Shown: positions 1 to 9,690 of the stretch, piece by piece
Position numbering within the stretch: the stretch's first letter is position 1
How the letters are laid out: each line of letters starts with the position of its first letter
DNA from: Megamerina dolium
Taxonomy: Eukaryota > Arthropoda > Insecta > Diptera > Megamerinidae
Assembly: GCA_963854835.1 (NCBI GenBank)
Contig: OY978525.1
Span: 23,211,253-23,275,252, forward strand
DNA: 64,000 bases
Reading direction: 5' to 3'
Notes under the pieces: generated by a model
What the model saw: only the letters and a program-made list of their open reading frames with translations
The model's database searches: none
What the model was told of the DNA's origin: nothing
Position numbers and translations under genes: made by a program

Positions 1-540
1 AACTTATATCACGAATTACGAGCAGAAGATATATTTCAAATTTGGTTGTAATAACCCGATAGTTAAGTAAATCAGTAAGTAATCGTTTCTGCTGAGAGCC
101 TAAATAACGAGTTGAACTAATATAGAGGAGAATCGGATGGTTTGAGACACCATTTGCCTTTTGTATTGTAGTTTTATACATAAGATCAGCTACACCGCTG
201 TCCTTATATTTTTTGAAAGCATCTAAATTGGGAAAAAGAAATTTTTTTTTTTGCTGTGTGAATTGAATACTCGTAGGTTTAAAAACGTTTTTAACATTTC
301 TTAAAAACCTATAGAAATATGTATAAAAATGTACCAGACTTTTCCTAACCTCAAAAAACTAACAAAAATAGCCGAATAAAAATGTTTTTGAGGTTAGAAA
401 GAATCCTGAAGTTTATAGGGGAAACCTGAACACGGATTCAGACTCAGTAACCTATATAATCTATATAATGTGACTACTCTGGTCCATCGGACATTCTAAT
501 TTTTTTTATCTGTTGCAACAACAGCAAAAATCTAAAAAGA
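1..540. repeat. AT-rich flank with an unclassified interspersed repeat
   Basis: No gene seen. Positions 345-359 and 384-397 form an inverted repeat (ctaacctcaaaaac against gtttttgaggttag). The stretch from about 380 to 510 resembles 15690-15860 in the same order: a gttttt(c)gaggtta block, an acggatt block, a taacct block, then a ctggtc...ggacat-c-taattt block. That suggests an old dispersed repeat of about 150 bp. No terminal repeats could be defined. Confidence 0.35.
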
Positions 541-1245
541 GTGTGTAACGCAATCGCGAAATATCGATTCGCCATCGATCTGTACAAAGGCGCTAGCCTC
601 TGAGAACTTTGCAGAAAGAACTGTTTGTTTGATTAGTTGCTTACAACGGCTTAGCATATTAAGGACACGCTATCGTTTCTGAGTTTAGGTCTTGCAGCAC
701 CTCGAATTGGAGGACGAGTTTGATTGAAAAACCGTATTTACGGACAAAGCACATTTTTATCTCGGCGGCTATGTTAATTTCCAGAAACTGACCATTTGCT
801 ACGTTTTCGCATCTCAATTTAGATCTTAAAACACCACGAATTGAATCTGGGGTGTGGTTGATATAATAATATTTTCCGATGAGCGAATTTTAATTTCGGT
901 AACTATATGGATATACAAAATTGCTGCATACGGGGATCAGAAAACACGTAGAGAAGAACAATTTGGTGCGGAAATTATAGAGGTGGAACCATTAACCCAT
1001 GTTTTTTTTTTTTCGAAAATGTTGGTGGAAATTTCAATTGATTAATCAAATTTTTGTAGACCGAAATTGAAGATAAGGACTTGAATGATCTTTGGTTCCA
1101 GCAAGATTACGTATCATACTACATAACTCATCAAACAATTGTTATTTTGCCCGCTAATTGCGGTAATCGTGTTATCACCCGACTGTGGTATGCTAATTGG
1201 CTGTTTTGGTGCTGCGATTTGACCACGATTTGATCACATATTTTA
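541..1245 (+). pseudogene. Degenerate rosa-like (DD41D) mariner transposase
   Basis: A decayed transposase relic related to the better copy at 8241-9552. Reading frame by frame, 743-781 gives TDKAHFYLGGYVN, matching SDEAHFSLGGYVN around the first catalytic Asp of the other copy. Positions 872-960 give a second, poorer version of the same region (IFSDE...IAAYGDQK). Positions 1090-1230 give LWFQQD followed, at exactly the spacing of the other copy, by RVIT, W and CCDLT, which match RVIS, W and SCDLT. The second catalytic Asp is at 1105-1107. Stops and frameshifts interrupt all parts, and no terminal repeats were found. It cannot encode an active enzyme. Confidence 0.75.
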
Positions 1246-2603
1246 TTTAATTTTATATACATTTTTTTTCTCAAAAATCTTCTACAAATATAATATGTAC
1301 TCGTGATATTGTGGAGATTTCAGATTTGATACATATACAATAAACAATAGGCATAAAATTATAATTCGTGGTAGCAAACTCATGCTCGTAATATAATGGA
1401 TTTACTACCTACAACGTACTCATCATCATATGCACACGCGGGAATAATTATAAATACATAAGTACACATATGAATACTACGTACCTTATCCTTATGCATT
1501 TATGTTGGATAAATTTCAATGAATATGTGGGTAATAAATGAACTGAAGCACAATGTGAATATTTTGTGATACTACATATTTCAACAATTACAGTCTGTTG
1601 GTTGTTAATAAAGAACAAATAATAAATATGTATCTACGATTTCAACGAAATAAAAAAAATTGTTCAATATGGTAGATTTGCCTGAGTGTCGCGCTATGGA
1701 TTGTATTGATGTGCGAAAAAAAGGAGAAACGCAAGTTAATATGAGCTTCTAAATATATTAAGATTTCTATTCAATATCGCTATCAATAAGTAACATTGTA
1801 ATGTAAAGGGTAAGAAAAAGTGTATAATTAAAAAAAAAAAATCTCACGAAATCATTAATCTTCTGCATTACACCTTAATATGAGCATGTCATTTTCAATT
1901 TTGCTATTCCATCTCTAAGCTCCTCCTATTCATTTAGCAGAGTATGTATTCTCTCACGTATATACATGTTTTGCATATTAAATAGTAACTCTATACACTC
2001 ACATAACACAATTCCATATTTGCTTGATTTTTTAAAATTTTAGCATAAACTTACTTACATTTTGTTAATTTGCGAATAAAAGAAATCGTATATGTATATT
2101 ACATGAGTATACTCGTTGAATAAAGTACGAGTACTCATGAGTGCACATAAATAATGATTTCAGCTTTATTTCTATCCTTTAGTTTTTTTTTTTTTTTTGT
2201 TTGTTCCTCTCAAGTTACACTTCCGGGAGAATGCAAATTAAATTTATGGTCTTCTGATAGGGGGCGTACATAAGTACTCGAAAACATACGTTCACATATA
2301 GTTTACACATGTTTGTGGGTAGGCGCCTAAGTAAATTGGTATGCTAAATATAGGTAAATGAGTGTAGATCGAGAGAGAGAGAGGAAAAAAATGCAATGTT
2401 TCCTGGACGACGACCAATGAGTACCGTACACATTTGAGAATATAGTCATAAATATATCAGGAAACCGCAACAATGGCGTATTGTAAAGCTTTAGTGGTGT
2501 ATTAATTTTACGTTACACCACGTCATACACCACCTCTTAAAAACTAGGAAGGTTTGAGATAAATGTGTGCTTGAGTCAATCGATGGAGATCCTGACTTCA
2601 CTT
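1246..2603. other. AT-rich intergenic DNA
   Basis: No gene or recognisable element. It contains poly(A)/(T) runs, a short (GA)n tract near 2370-2383, and an (AAAT)n tract that belongs to the adjoining SINE tail. Confidence 0.6.
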
Positions 2604-2930
2604 AAATAAATAAATAAATAAATATGTGGCACTTAAAGCCCCGAAAGGCTCTTTGGCCGAGCTTCTCTTCCATTACTGTTCTGTGTGTTAAATTTTGGAC
2701 AGTATTAGAAGAGACCTACTTATTTTAGTAGGTTCCGAACGGCAGAACTCTTGCAACATCACCTTTTCTGAGCTTTGTCACAGAATTCCTTTAGAAGCTT
2801 TTCCATGGTAAATTATTACTGCCGGAAGAATTGCCAATTGGTTGCCGACAGGTGGGCACTGTTCGAAAGAGAAATATTTTCGATATTAATTTTGTTATAC
2901 TTCAGCCGGGGATTGAACCCACGACCTTCA
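2604..2930 (-). repeat. tRNA-derived SINE, (ATTT)n-tail type, 5' truncated
   Basis: Read on the minus strand, it ends in the family's gcttt-aagtgccacat block and an (ATTT)n tail (aataaataaa on the plus strand at 2604-2621). The body has the usual landmarks: caacagtaatggaagagaagctc, ttcggaacc, a gacaaagctcag block and gccgacaggtgggcac. The head keeps box B (ggttcaatcccc, reverse complement near 2909-2920) but breaks off before box A. Confidence 0.8.
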
Positions 2931-3164
2931 CTTCACTTACTTTACTTACATTGGCTTAAATGACGTAGTACTTTGAAGTCCGGCGTATAACCTTTTATGG
3001 ACCTTGCATTGTGGAAGCTCAGTAGAAGCTCAGAAGTCGTAGCTCAGTATGGCTGAACATTTTTGGAGTCATATTGTAGAAAGTGTCAAGAGATTGTAGG
3101 ACCTCAATGAGTTTAAAGTTGGTGAGGAATTCTGAAGGTAAGTACAGATTTTTATCAACGATTT

Positions 3165-3702
3165 GTGCCCACACACAGTATTGCCGATTTTAGTGTATGG
3201 TATCACCTCTCCACGATATCATTAACCTGGGGGATACCGTATAATGCATACGTCGAAGAATTGCAGCAATTGTCAATAAAGGGTGATTTCAAATGGTCTA
3301 CCAAGATCCGATTTCTAGTGTTTGGTATTCTCAAACGCAAAAGCCTCTTGTTCAGCAAGTCGCTGTGTATACTTATATTAGACATTGGAAGAACATCAGA
3401 TCATCGGGCGATCTATAACTGAAAGTCAGTCGGCACTCCTTTTAGACAGTGCAAGTGCCCTATAATAATAATCTAAATATGTGCAAACCGTTGAATGAAG
3501 AACATCTCACGAAGTTGCAATGCGGATATGTTATGGCGCAATATATTTTGTTTTGCTTACACTGGACACTGGTTATGAGGAAAGTTTCCAATATTATTTT
3601 GAATCGTCACACCAGACGAAATATTCTGTCACAAGGCAGACCTTAGCGGTCGTCCTGGCTGTGAAATATTGTAAATTGAATGTGGGCGTTCGTTCGAGTT
3701 AA
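3165..3702 (+). pseudogene. Possible LTR-retrotransposon RNase H relic
   Basis: The 3520-3702 frame ends with KYSVTRQTLAVVLAVKYCK. This resembles the gypsy-group RNase H block in which N/K-Y-S/C-V-T-R-x-E-L-L-A-V-V precedes a short hydrophobic helix. The segment upstream (3165-3520) has open stretches but no motif I can assign. No LTRs, primer-binding site or integrase motif were seen nearby. This is a one-motif call and may be coincidental. Confidence 0.35.
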
Positions 3703-6700
3703 GTGGTCGTAGTAAATCGTACTCAAAGTGGATGGAAGAGAAAACTGTACGAGCTTATCAGAATGAAAATGTTAACAAATAGTAGTGATTGGGGGTTGCC
3801 GTCATTTTATTGGCCTTCAGCTAACTTGCTAATTTTTGATTGAAAGACTGTTATTAAATCATCAGCAATATTATTCTCCATCTGTGCATAGCGGATGTCC
3901 GTAAAGTTTTGAGTTACAAAGTCGAGCTGAGGAGTTAGAGAGGAAGTATATTTGAAGGAAATGTTGAGATGGAAGAACGAATGGGAACCAGTAATACAAT
4001 GCACAGCTCTTGATACGATTCCTGGAATTAATTGTTAATTTCAAATCCTCCATAAGTAGTGAAGATAGACAGTGAGTTGGTTCAGAAAAAATGTTAAGTA
4101 GTAAATATGAATTGGGATCGGTTATATATTTTAACCCTCAAGGAGAACTATAGAAGCAGTGGATATCAAATTTATAAAAACGCAAATTTTGTGCGGCAGC
4201 CTCTTAAGGCGTAGATATAGGGAGTAAGTACGTTCAGAAAAATTGCTGAGAAGCAATAATTATTCAGTGTCAGTTCTACATTTATCTTTCTAGGTATGAT
4301 TCAGTTGATTTTAATGAATGTTGGAATTTTCATAATAATTTTGTGGTTAAGTACGGAATGCGATCTGACAAAATCAAACAAATTCCGGGGGTTTATAGGC
4401 ATTTTCATCTTGTTTTTCTGGACAATATTTTTTTTTTCGTTTTTCGTGAAGTTGTGTTATTATTATACATTATTCTCACAACTGCACAAATTAAACTCGT
4501 GTAATTTGGCACATCAAGATCAATCGTGGATAACAACCAAAGTATTTGATTTGGTTTCTTATACCAGCTATGATTGATAATTTGAAACCAATATTGCGTA
4601 AGTTATTACACATTTGCACAACAAAGTGGGCGACCATCATTCCTTTTTGCTTCCTATCCGCTTTATGTGAGTTACAATGCATAGAAATTTGGAATCGTAA
4701 TGGTTCTTATGTTTGTCTAATTCATACAACTTTAGCTATTCGCTACATAGAAAAATATTTAAGGTTAACAGCTCCGTATTAAATTTGAATCTTATTAGGC
4801 GGACCTTAATGAAATTATCCGATTTACTATCGTAGATTCTAAATGTCATCACAACTTTGTTACAAAGCAATTTCAGAAGTTTTCATCGTTAAATTGACAA
4901 GTATTTGTCGACGAAAAAAAAAAAGGCGATAGAGTTGGTCTTCCGAGGTGAGTCGAGCGAACCTCATAATAATGAACTGTCTATAGAGTACTAAAGCCAC
5001 GTGAAAAATACGCCATGAAATATTGAAAATTAAAAAATCGTTTGCGTAATACTCATACCATACTACTTGTGGCTCACAATAAACACACACACACACACAC
5101 ACGCACACACTGGCGTACAAATATTTCACGGCAGATAAACTTACATTGTGAAAACAAAGGTAACCTTTTGTTGTATTTTTTTCTTCATTTCCTGAGTTGG
5201 CTTCTATACGCGGGTTAAGCGTTAATGCTTCGTTTGAATGAATTTTTGATTGGATTGTTTACGATTTGAGTTTGCTATATTTTTTTTTGTCTATCTGTAT
5301 GTGTGAATGGGATATACAATAAATTGTTTATACCGTGAATACATAAATTTAGCGGGCGTGCTCGTATATGTGCGTGTATGTGATATTAGTAACTTTGTGA
5401 CGTTCTTTTTGGCGTGCTGCTTGTGATGATGGTGGCACGCAAAAACAATTCTGTGCAATTTTCCTCCTCTATTCTATTTATGAACTCATAGCGATTTTAC
5501 TCCCCATCCCCACTAAAGAAGATTTCCCATTTGTGTTCGCTGGTATTTGTGTGCGTGGAAATTCACAAAATGTACCATTGTCATACATTATGTTCAACAT
5601 AGGATTTATCAGGATTTATCAAGATGGTTTAGATGATGATTGGTAGGGGTGTTTGCACAAATTCCTTTGTTGTTCCTGTAGACACACACTCAAGTTGACT
5701 CTATTATTATTGGAATACAATTTTTTGCTTGCTTGTCGATTTGGTCTTTTGTAAAATTCGCATCATTATTGTTAGAATGCGTGTTCTTAGTTGTTGTTTA
5801 ATGTTTATTTAAATTTTTATAAGTTCGGTCGTTGAGCTTTTGGTTCATTTTTCATCCAGCCATGCTGTACTCTCACACAATGCAAATGCATCCACATACA
5901 TAAATATAATGTCCCTTAAGACCTGTGCAAAATGTTATCATGGGTAACATGAGAGCGGTATGAAGATGATGATGATGATAAAAGTAAACAAAAAATTATA
6001 TAAAAAACAGTTACCTACCTATAAAATACAATAAACATTAATGTAGTTGCGATAAATGCTTAATGGTATATTTACATCGAATTTACATATGCCTAAAAGT
6101 ATGCTTTTTTATTAAACATGAGTTTATGCAAGAGACTGTGTATGTACAAATGTATGTGATTGAATTAGACATAATTTCTTAGGATTAATAAATAATAAAC
6201 CGCTGTTAGAGGGCGTGCATGTAGATGAGAGTGGGATTGGTTGGCCGCTTTTGTGGGAGAAATAGCAGCAATAGTGAGTAAATTAATTAGAAAAAAATAA
6301 CAATTTTTTTGAACTTTGAATTTCTTTGGAGCACAGGTAAAAATAAATGTTCTCGCCGTTTTCGTAATTAGCAGTGAAAAATTCTGTTTTTCTTCTTGAT
6401 TTTTTATAAAAAAACACTATTACATTATCACACTTAATTTCGTGGAGGTTTCTTTCTCTTGTCACCTTTATAAGCTGGTTCTCCCCTATATAGATATGTA
6501 TGCATTTGAGCATGTAAATTATGGTTCTTCATTTTATCTGAAATCATTTGAATCTTGTTTTTAATACTCGTAGATTAAAATCGAAGTAAATTTTAAAATG
6601 TGACAAGTAATTTTTTTAAACCATTCACGTTTAATATACCTAAATCATTTTTTATTACATTATCAAAATGCTTGTTCACTTAAAGATTAAAATACTTAAT

Positions 6701-6955
6701 TGATGGAATTTATGAATTTTTTAGCAATGTCAAAGAGCAGGGACCCACGCCAAGTTATTCTCAATATAAATGAGGGCAAGAAGATATATATTCTTTCAAT
6801 AACCAAAGTGTGCTTGTAGTCGACAAGCCATTGGTAATTATTCCAAAATCTTCGTGACAAAGCTCACACAAAATGATATTTTAAGACGATTGCCTTTTGG
6901 AATCGGCTAACATAAGTTGATATCTTCAAATTCGGTCCAAATTTAACACGCACTC
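3703..6955. other. AT-rich intergenic DNA with (CA)n
   Basis: No supported gene. Two overlapping frames at 4296-4782 encode hydrophobic or lysine-poor residues with no motif and no promoter context. A (CA)n microsatellite lies at about 5082-5110 and a (GAT)n tract near 5965-5980. Poly(T) runs are frequent. Confidence 0.5.
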
Positions 6956-6959
6956 TTTG

Positions 6960-7671
6960 GTGTATTTACACACCTGTCTTTTTACGCCATTTTTACAAGA
7001 AGTTATGCAAATCAGTGCCTTTTTGAATAAAAATAAAATGTTTTATCTCATCATTAGATCACCGAGACATTTTTTCAGATTTGGAAACAACAATGCTAGA
7101 TCTGGAGAATACACTGGATGGGATGGCCGTTTTGTAATATAATTCATGCAATTTTGCCATTGCTGCTGTAAACATCGATGCATTGTCATGGTGGAACAGC
7201 GCTTTTTCTTCGTCTTATGCGGTCGTTTTTGTGAATAATATTCGATGGTGATTATTTTACACTTTCAAGTAAATCGATATGAATGACACGGTATGTATTT
7301 TAAACAAACTGTCGTCGTAACCTCCACCTTTTATTTTTTTATGTCCATGCTTTTACATTCATATAAAATGCAGTGAACGCGCCCAGTTGAGGTGCGTGCA
7401 GCTTCAACTACGTCATGAACTTTTACTCTCCGATTGTCCAATATCATTCCACGAATTTTATCGACGATTTCTGACGTTTTGATCTCCTTTGTGCGATATG
7501 AACTTTCGGCATTAGTTGTGCAGGTACGATCACAACGAATCTTAGCAAACCACCCCTGAACCATTGAAGCTGATTGTGCAGAGTCCCCATAGTATTTATA
7601 AAGCCTTTCCTTGGTTTCGGTGATGTTTTTTTACACAATAAAGTATGCTTTTTGCAATTCACTTTTTCCAT
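6960..7671 (-). pseudogene. Mariner (DD34D) transposase relic with central deletion
   Basis: Minus strand. The start at 7671 reads MEKV, as in many mariners. The N-terminal helix-turn-helix region follows in shifted frames: IVDKIRGMILDNRRVKVHDV...GRVHCILYE, matching the family's IVDKIHDMILDDRRLKVREI...ERVHHILHE. The next recognisable block, IHID-LLE (7300-7260), belongs after the first catalytic Asp, so the segment with the first Asp is missing. The second catalytic Asp is visible as LFHHDNA (codon 7185-7187), followed by AMAKLHE. The third is in YSPDLA then LFPNLKKCL (about 7107-7060), with the family's PSDFF residues deleted. Stops and frameshifts occur throughout. Dead copy; ends not defined. 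Confidence 0.8.
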
Positions 7672-7874
7672 TTTAGTGAAAATTCAAAAGGTAGTTTGCT
7701 TTCAAACACAAACTAAATGACACAGCTTACTTAAAATGAGTAATTTTAAGTTGGTCCTTCCAGTAAGGTTTAAATTTAACATATAAGATAGTGTTGGAAG
7801 GATAAATTGACCAAGGATTTTTTGAGGAATCTAGTGACAACAATATTTTCATTCGCTACTTATATCCTTAAGTT

Positions 7875-8191
7875 GGTGCCATAGCTCAGTGGTTAATTTG
7901 TTGGCTTTTGATCTGTAGGTTGTGAGTTCAATCCGCGGCTGAAGCAAATAAAATTTAATATCGAAAATATCGGAACCCACCTGTCGGCAAGCAATTGACA
8001 ATCCAGTAACAATTTGCCATGAAAAAGCTTCTAAGGGAACTCTGTGACAAAACTCAGAAAAAGCCTATAATAAGTAGGTCTCTTCCCATACTGTTTAAAA
8101 TTTAACACGCACAACAGTAATGGAAGAAAAGCCCGGCTAAAGAGCCCTTCTGGGCTTATAAATTTCACATATTTATTTATTTTTTTTAATG
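7875..8191 (+). repeat. tRNA-derived SINE, full length, (ATTT)n-tail type
   Basis: One of the most complete copies. Box A-like tagctcagtggttaattt starts at about 7882 and box B-like gagttcaatcc at about 7923. The tRNA-unrelated body runs from aacaaaatttaatatcg to acacgcacaacagtaatgg, followed by agagcccttctgggcttata and an (ATTT)n tail at 8166-8190. The head resembles tRNA-Lys most closely in the part from anticodon loop to T arm (tgatctgtaggtcgtgggtt in better copies). It is transcribed by RNA polymerase III if active. No clear target duplication. Confidence 0.85.
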
Positions 8192-8221
8192 ATTTTTTTT
8201 TTTGGTACTATTATTGAAACT

Positions 8222-8240
8222 CGATTTAGGTCTTTCGTAG
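8222..8240 (-). repeat. RTE-like LINE 3' end, left of rosa
   Basis: The bases cgatttagg in the left flank of the rosa element match the conserved cgatttaggccgcata block of the RTE-like LINE 3' untranslated region, seen complete near 48842-48860. The continuation of the same LINE lies beyond the right end of rosa. Confidence 0.45.
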
Positions 8241-9552
8241 AGTAAAGGGTTATCCATTTTGCGGTTTCAAAAGTAAATGTAAATAAAACACATATAAAAT
8301 ATTTTTTATCATGATATTTCTTTTTTATTATAAAGTTTAAACGTTGACATTATGTGTGAAATACTACATCATTTAAATGACCACCGCGCGAATTGTTGCA
8401 AGCATCGATTCTTTTGAGGTAATTTTCGACCACTTTTTGACACATATTGGGCGGTATCTCAGCCATAACGTGACGAATGTTGGTTTTTAGGTGCTCAAGA
8501 GTTAAAGGTTTATCTGCATAAACACGGTCTTTCGCGTAGCCCCACAAAAAAAAGTCAAGCGGTGTCAAATCGCATGATTTTGGTGGCCACTTGATATCGC
8601 CACAATGAGAAATTACGCGGCCAGAAAATTTCTCTTGCAATAAAGCCATATTCGCTCGAGTTGTGTGGCATGTGGCACCGTCTTGTTGAAACCACATATT
8701 CTCTAAGTCGTATTCTTCAATAGCAGGCAAAAAAAAGTCGGTTATCATATGACCATAACGCTCCGAATTGACGGTGACAGTCGTTCCATCGTCATTTTCG
8801 AAGAAGTAAGGTCCAATCACACCTCCGGACCAAATAGCGCACCAAGCAGTGATTTTTGTGGATGTAGTGGCCTCTCTTCAATTACTTGAGGATTCTCAGA
8901 ACCCCAAATACGACAATTTTGTTTGTTAACATACCCACCGAGTGAGAAATGTGCTTCGTCGCTGAAGAAAATTTTGTTCGAAAAATCGCCGTCCACCGCC
9001 TGTTGTTCAAGCACCCATTCGACATATCTACGACGTTGTGAATGGTCAGCTGGCTTCAGTTGTTGTGTGAGCTGGATTTTATATGGATGTAGGTGTAGAT
9101 CCAAATGCAAAATACGCCATAATGTGCCGTAAGACAGTCCTAATTCCTGAGAACGACGAGGAATCGACACATTCTGGTCTTCGGCAACACTTTCACTTAC
9201 AGCAGCGATATTTTCGGTGGTACGAGCGAAACGATGATGCACAGGCCTTACAATATCTGTAACCGATCCAGTCTCTTCATATTTCTTCACAATTTTGCCA
9301 ATTGCTTGCGTAATTGGACGATTATGTAAACCATAATCTCCTCTTAAAGCACGATATGTGGCTGTGGCAGAATCCCCATTTTTGTAGCAGGTTTTTACAA
9401 TTTTAATGCGTTGTGCGATAGTTAAGCGATCCATTTTCGCAAATGTCAGACTTTGAACTGAAAAAGAAAGAAATTGTTTTAATAACTCAGTTTGACAGAT
9501 GTCGAATTCTAGCCCTATACTTTTGAAACCGCGAAATGGATAACCCTTTACT
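8241..9552 (-). mobile_element. rosa-type (DD41D) mariner-like element
   Basis: A nearly complete 1.3-kb DNA transposon. Its ends are 34-bp inverted repeats, 8241-8274 and 9519-9552, differing at one base and sharing agtaaagggttatccattt at their outer ends. The only ORF lies on the minus strand between them. A TA dinucleotide lies next to the left end (8238-8239), but the right one is 8 bp away (9561-9562), so the TA target duplication is unclear. The flanks on both sides match the 3' end of the RTE-like LINE found elsewhere in this window, so the element inserted into an older LINE. Confidence 0.9.
8350..9434 (-). pseudogene. rosa-type transposase, one frameshift
   Basis: Cut-and-paste transposase of the Tc1/mariner group. 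The start is placed at 9434 (MDRLTIAQRIKIV), the first Met of the conserved N-terminal helix-turn-helix domain; the frame is open further upstream, but that part crosses the terminal repeat. The first catalytic Asp is in FFSDEAHFSLGGYVNKQNCRIWG, the second in WFQQDGATCHT and the third in PLDFFLWG. Exactly 41 residues separate the second and third, the DD41D signature that defines the rosa type. One base is missing near 8851-8857, before the W-S-G-G-V-I-G-P block. This shifts the frame and leaves a stop at 8817-8819. With that base restored the length would be about 361 residues, normal for the family. No other disablement was seen, so the copy died recently or the shift is an assembly error. 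Confidence 0.9.
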
Positions 9553-9562
9553 TCACACTTTA

Positions 9563-9690
9563 TACCCACTGTTAGCTCAATGGTGTCACTTAGAAATTCC
9601 TAACGTCAAGAGGTTCTATAGTATTTGTTTATCCCAACGATGGTTGATTCTTCTACTCGGCGTTTACCAGTATACACCGAACATTGTTTT
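9563..9690 (-). pseudogene. RTE-like LINE 3' fragment, right of rosa
   Basis: Plus-strand tgttagctcaatggtgtcac, then ttagaaattcc, tcaagaggttct and tttatcccaacgatggttga, parallels 48888-48965 of the better LINE copy base for base over more than 90 bp. This region encodes the C-terminal GISNWR block on the minus strand. It is the part of the LINE displaced to the right by the rosa insertion. Confidence 0.65.

Noticed and set aside
4296..4782. Chemoreceptor-like membrane protein in two frames
   Set aside because: Hydrophobic segments alone in AT-rich DNA. No conserved receptor motif, exon structure or promoter could be seen.
5082..5110. (CA)n tract as functional element
   Set aside because: An ordinary dinucleotide microsatellite.
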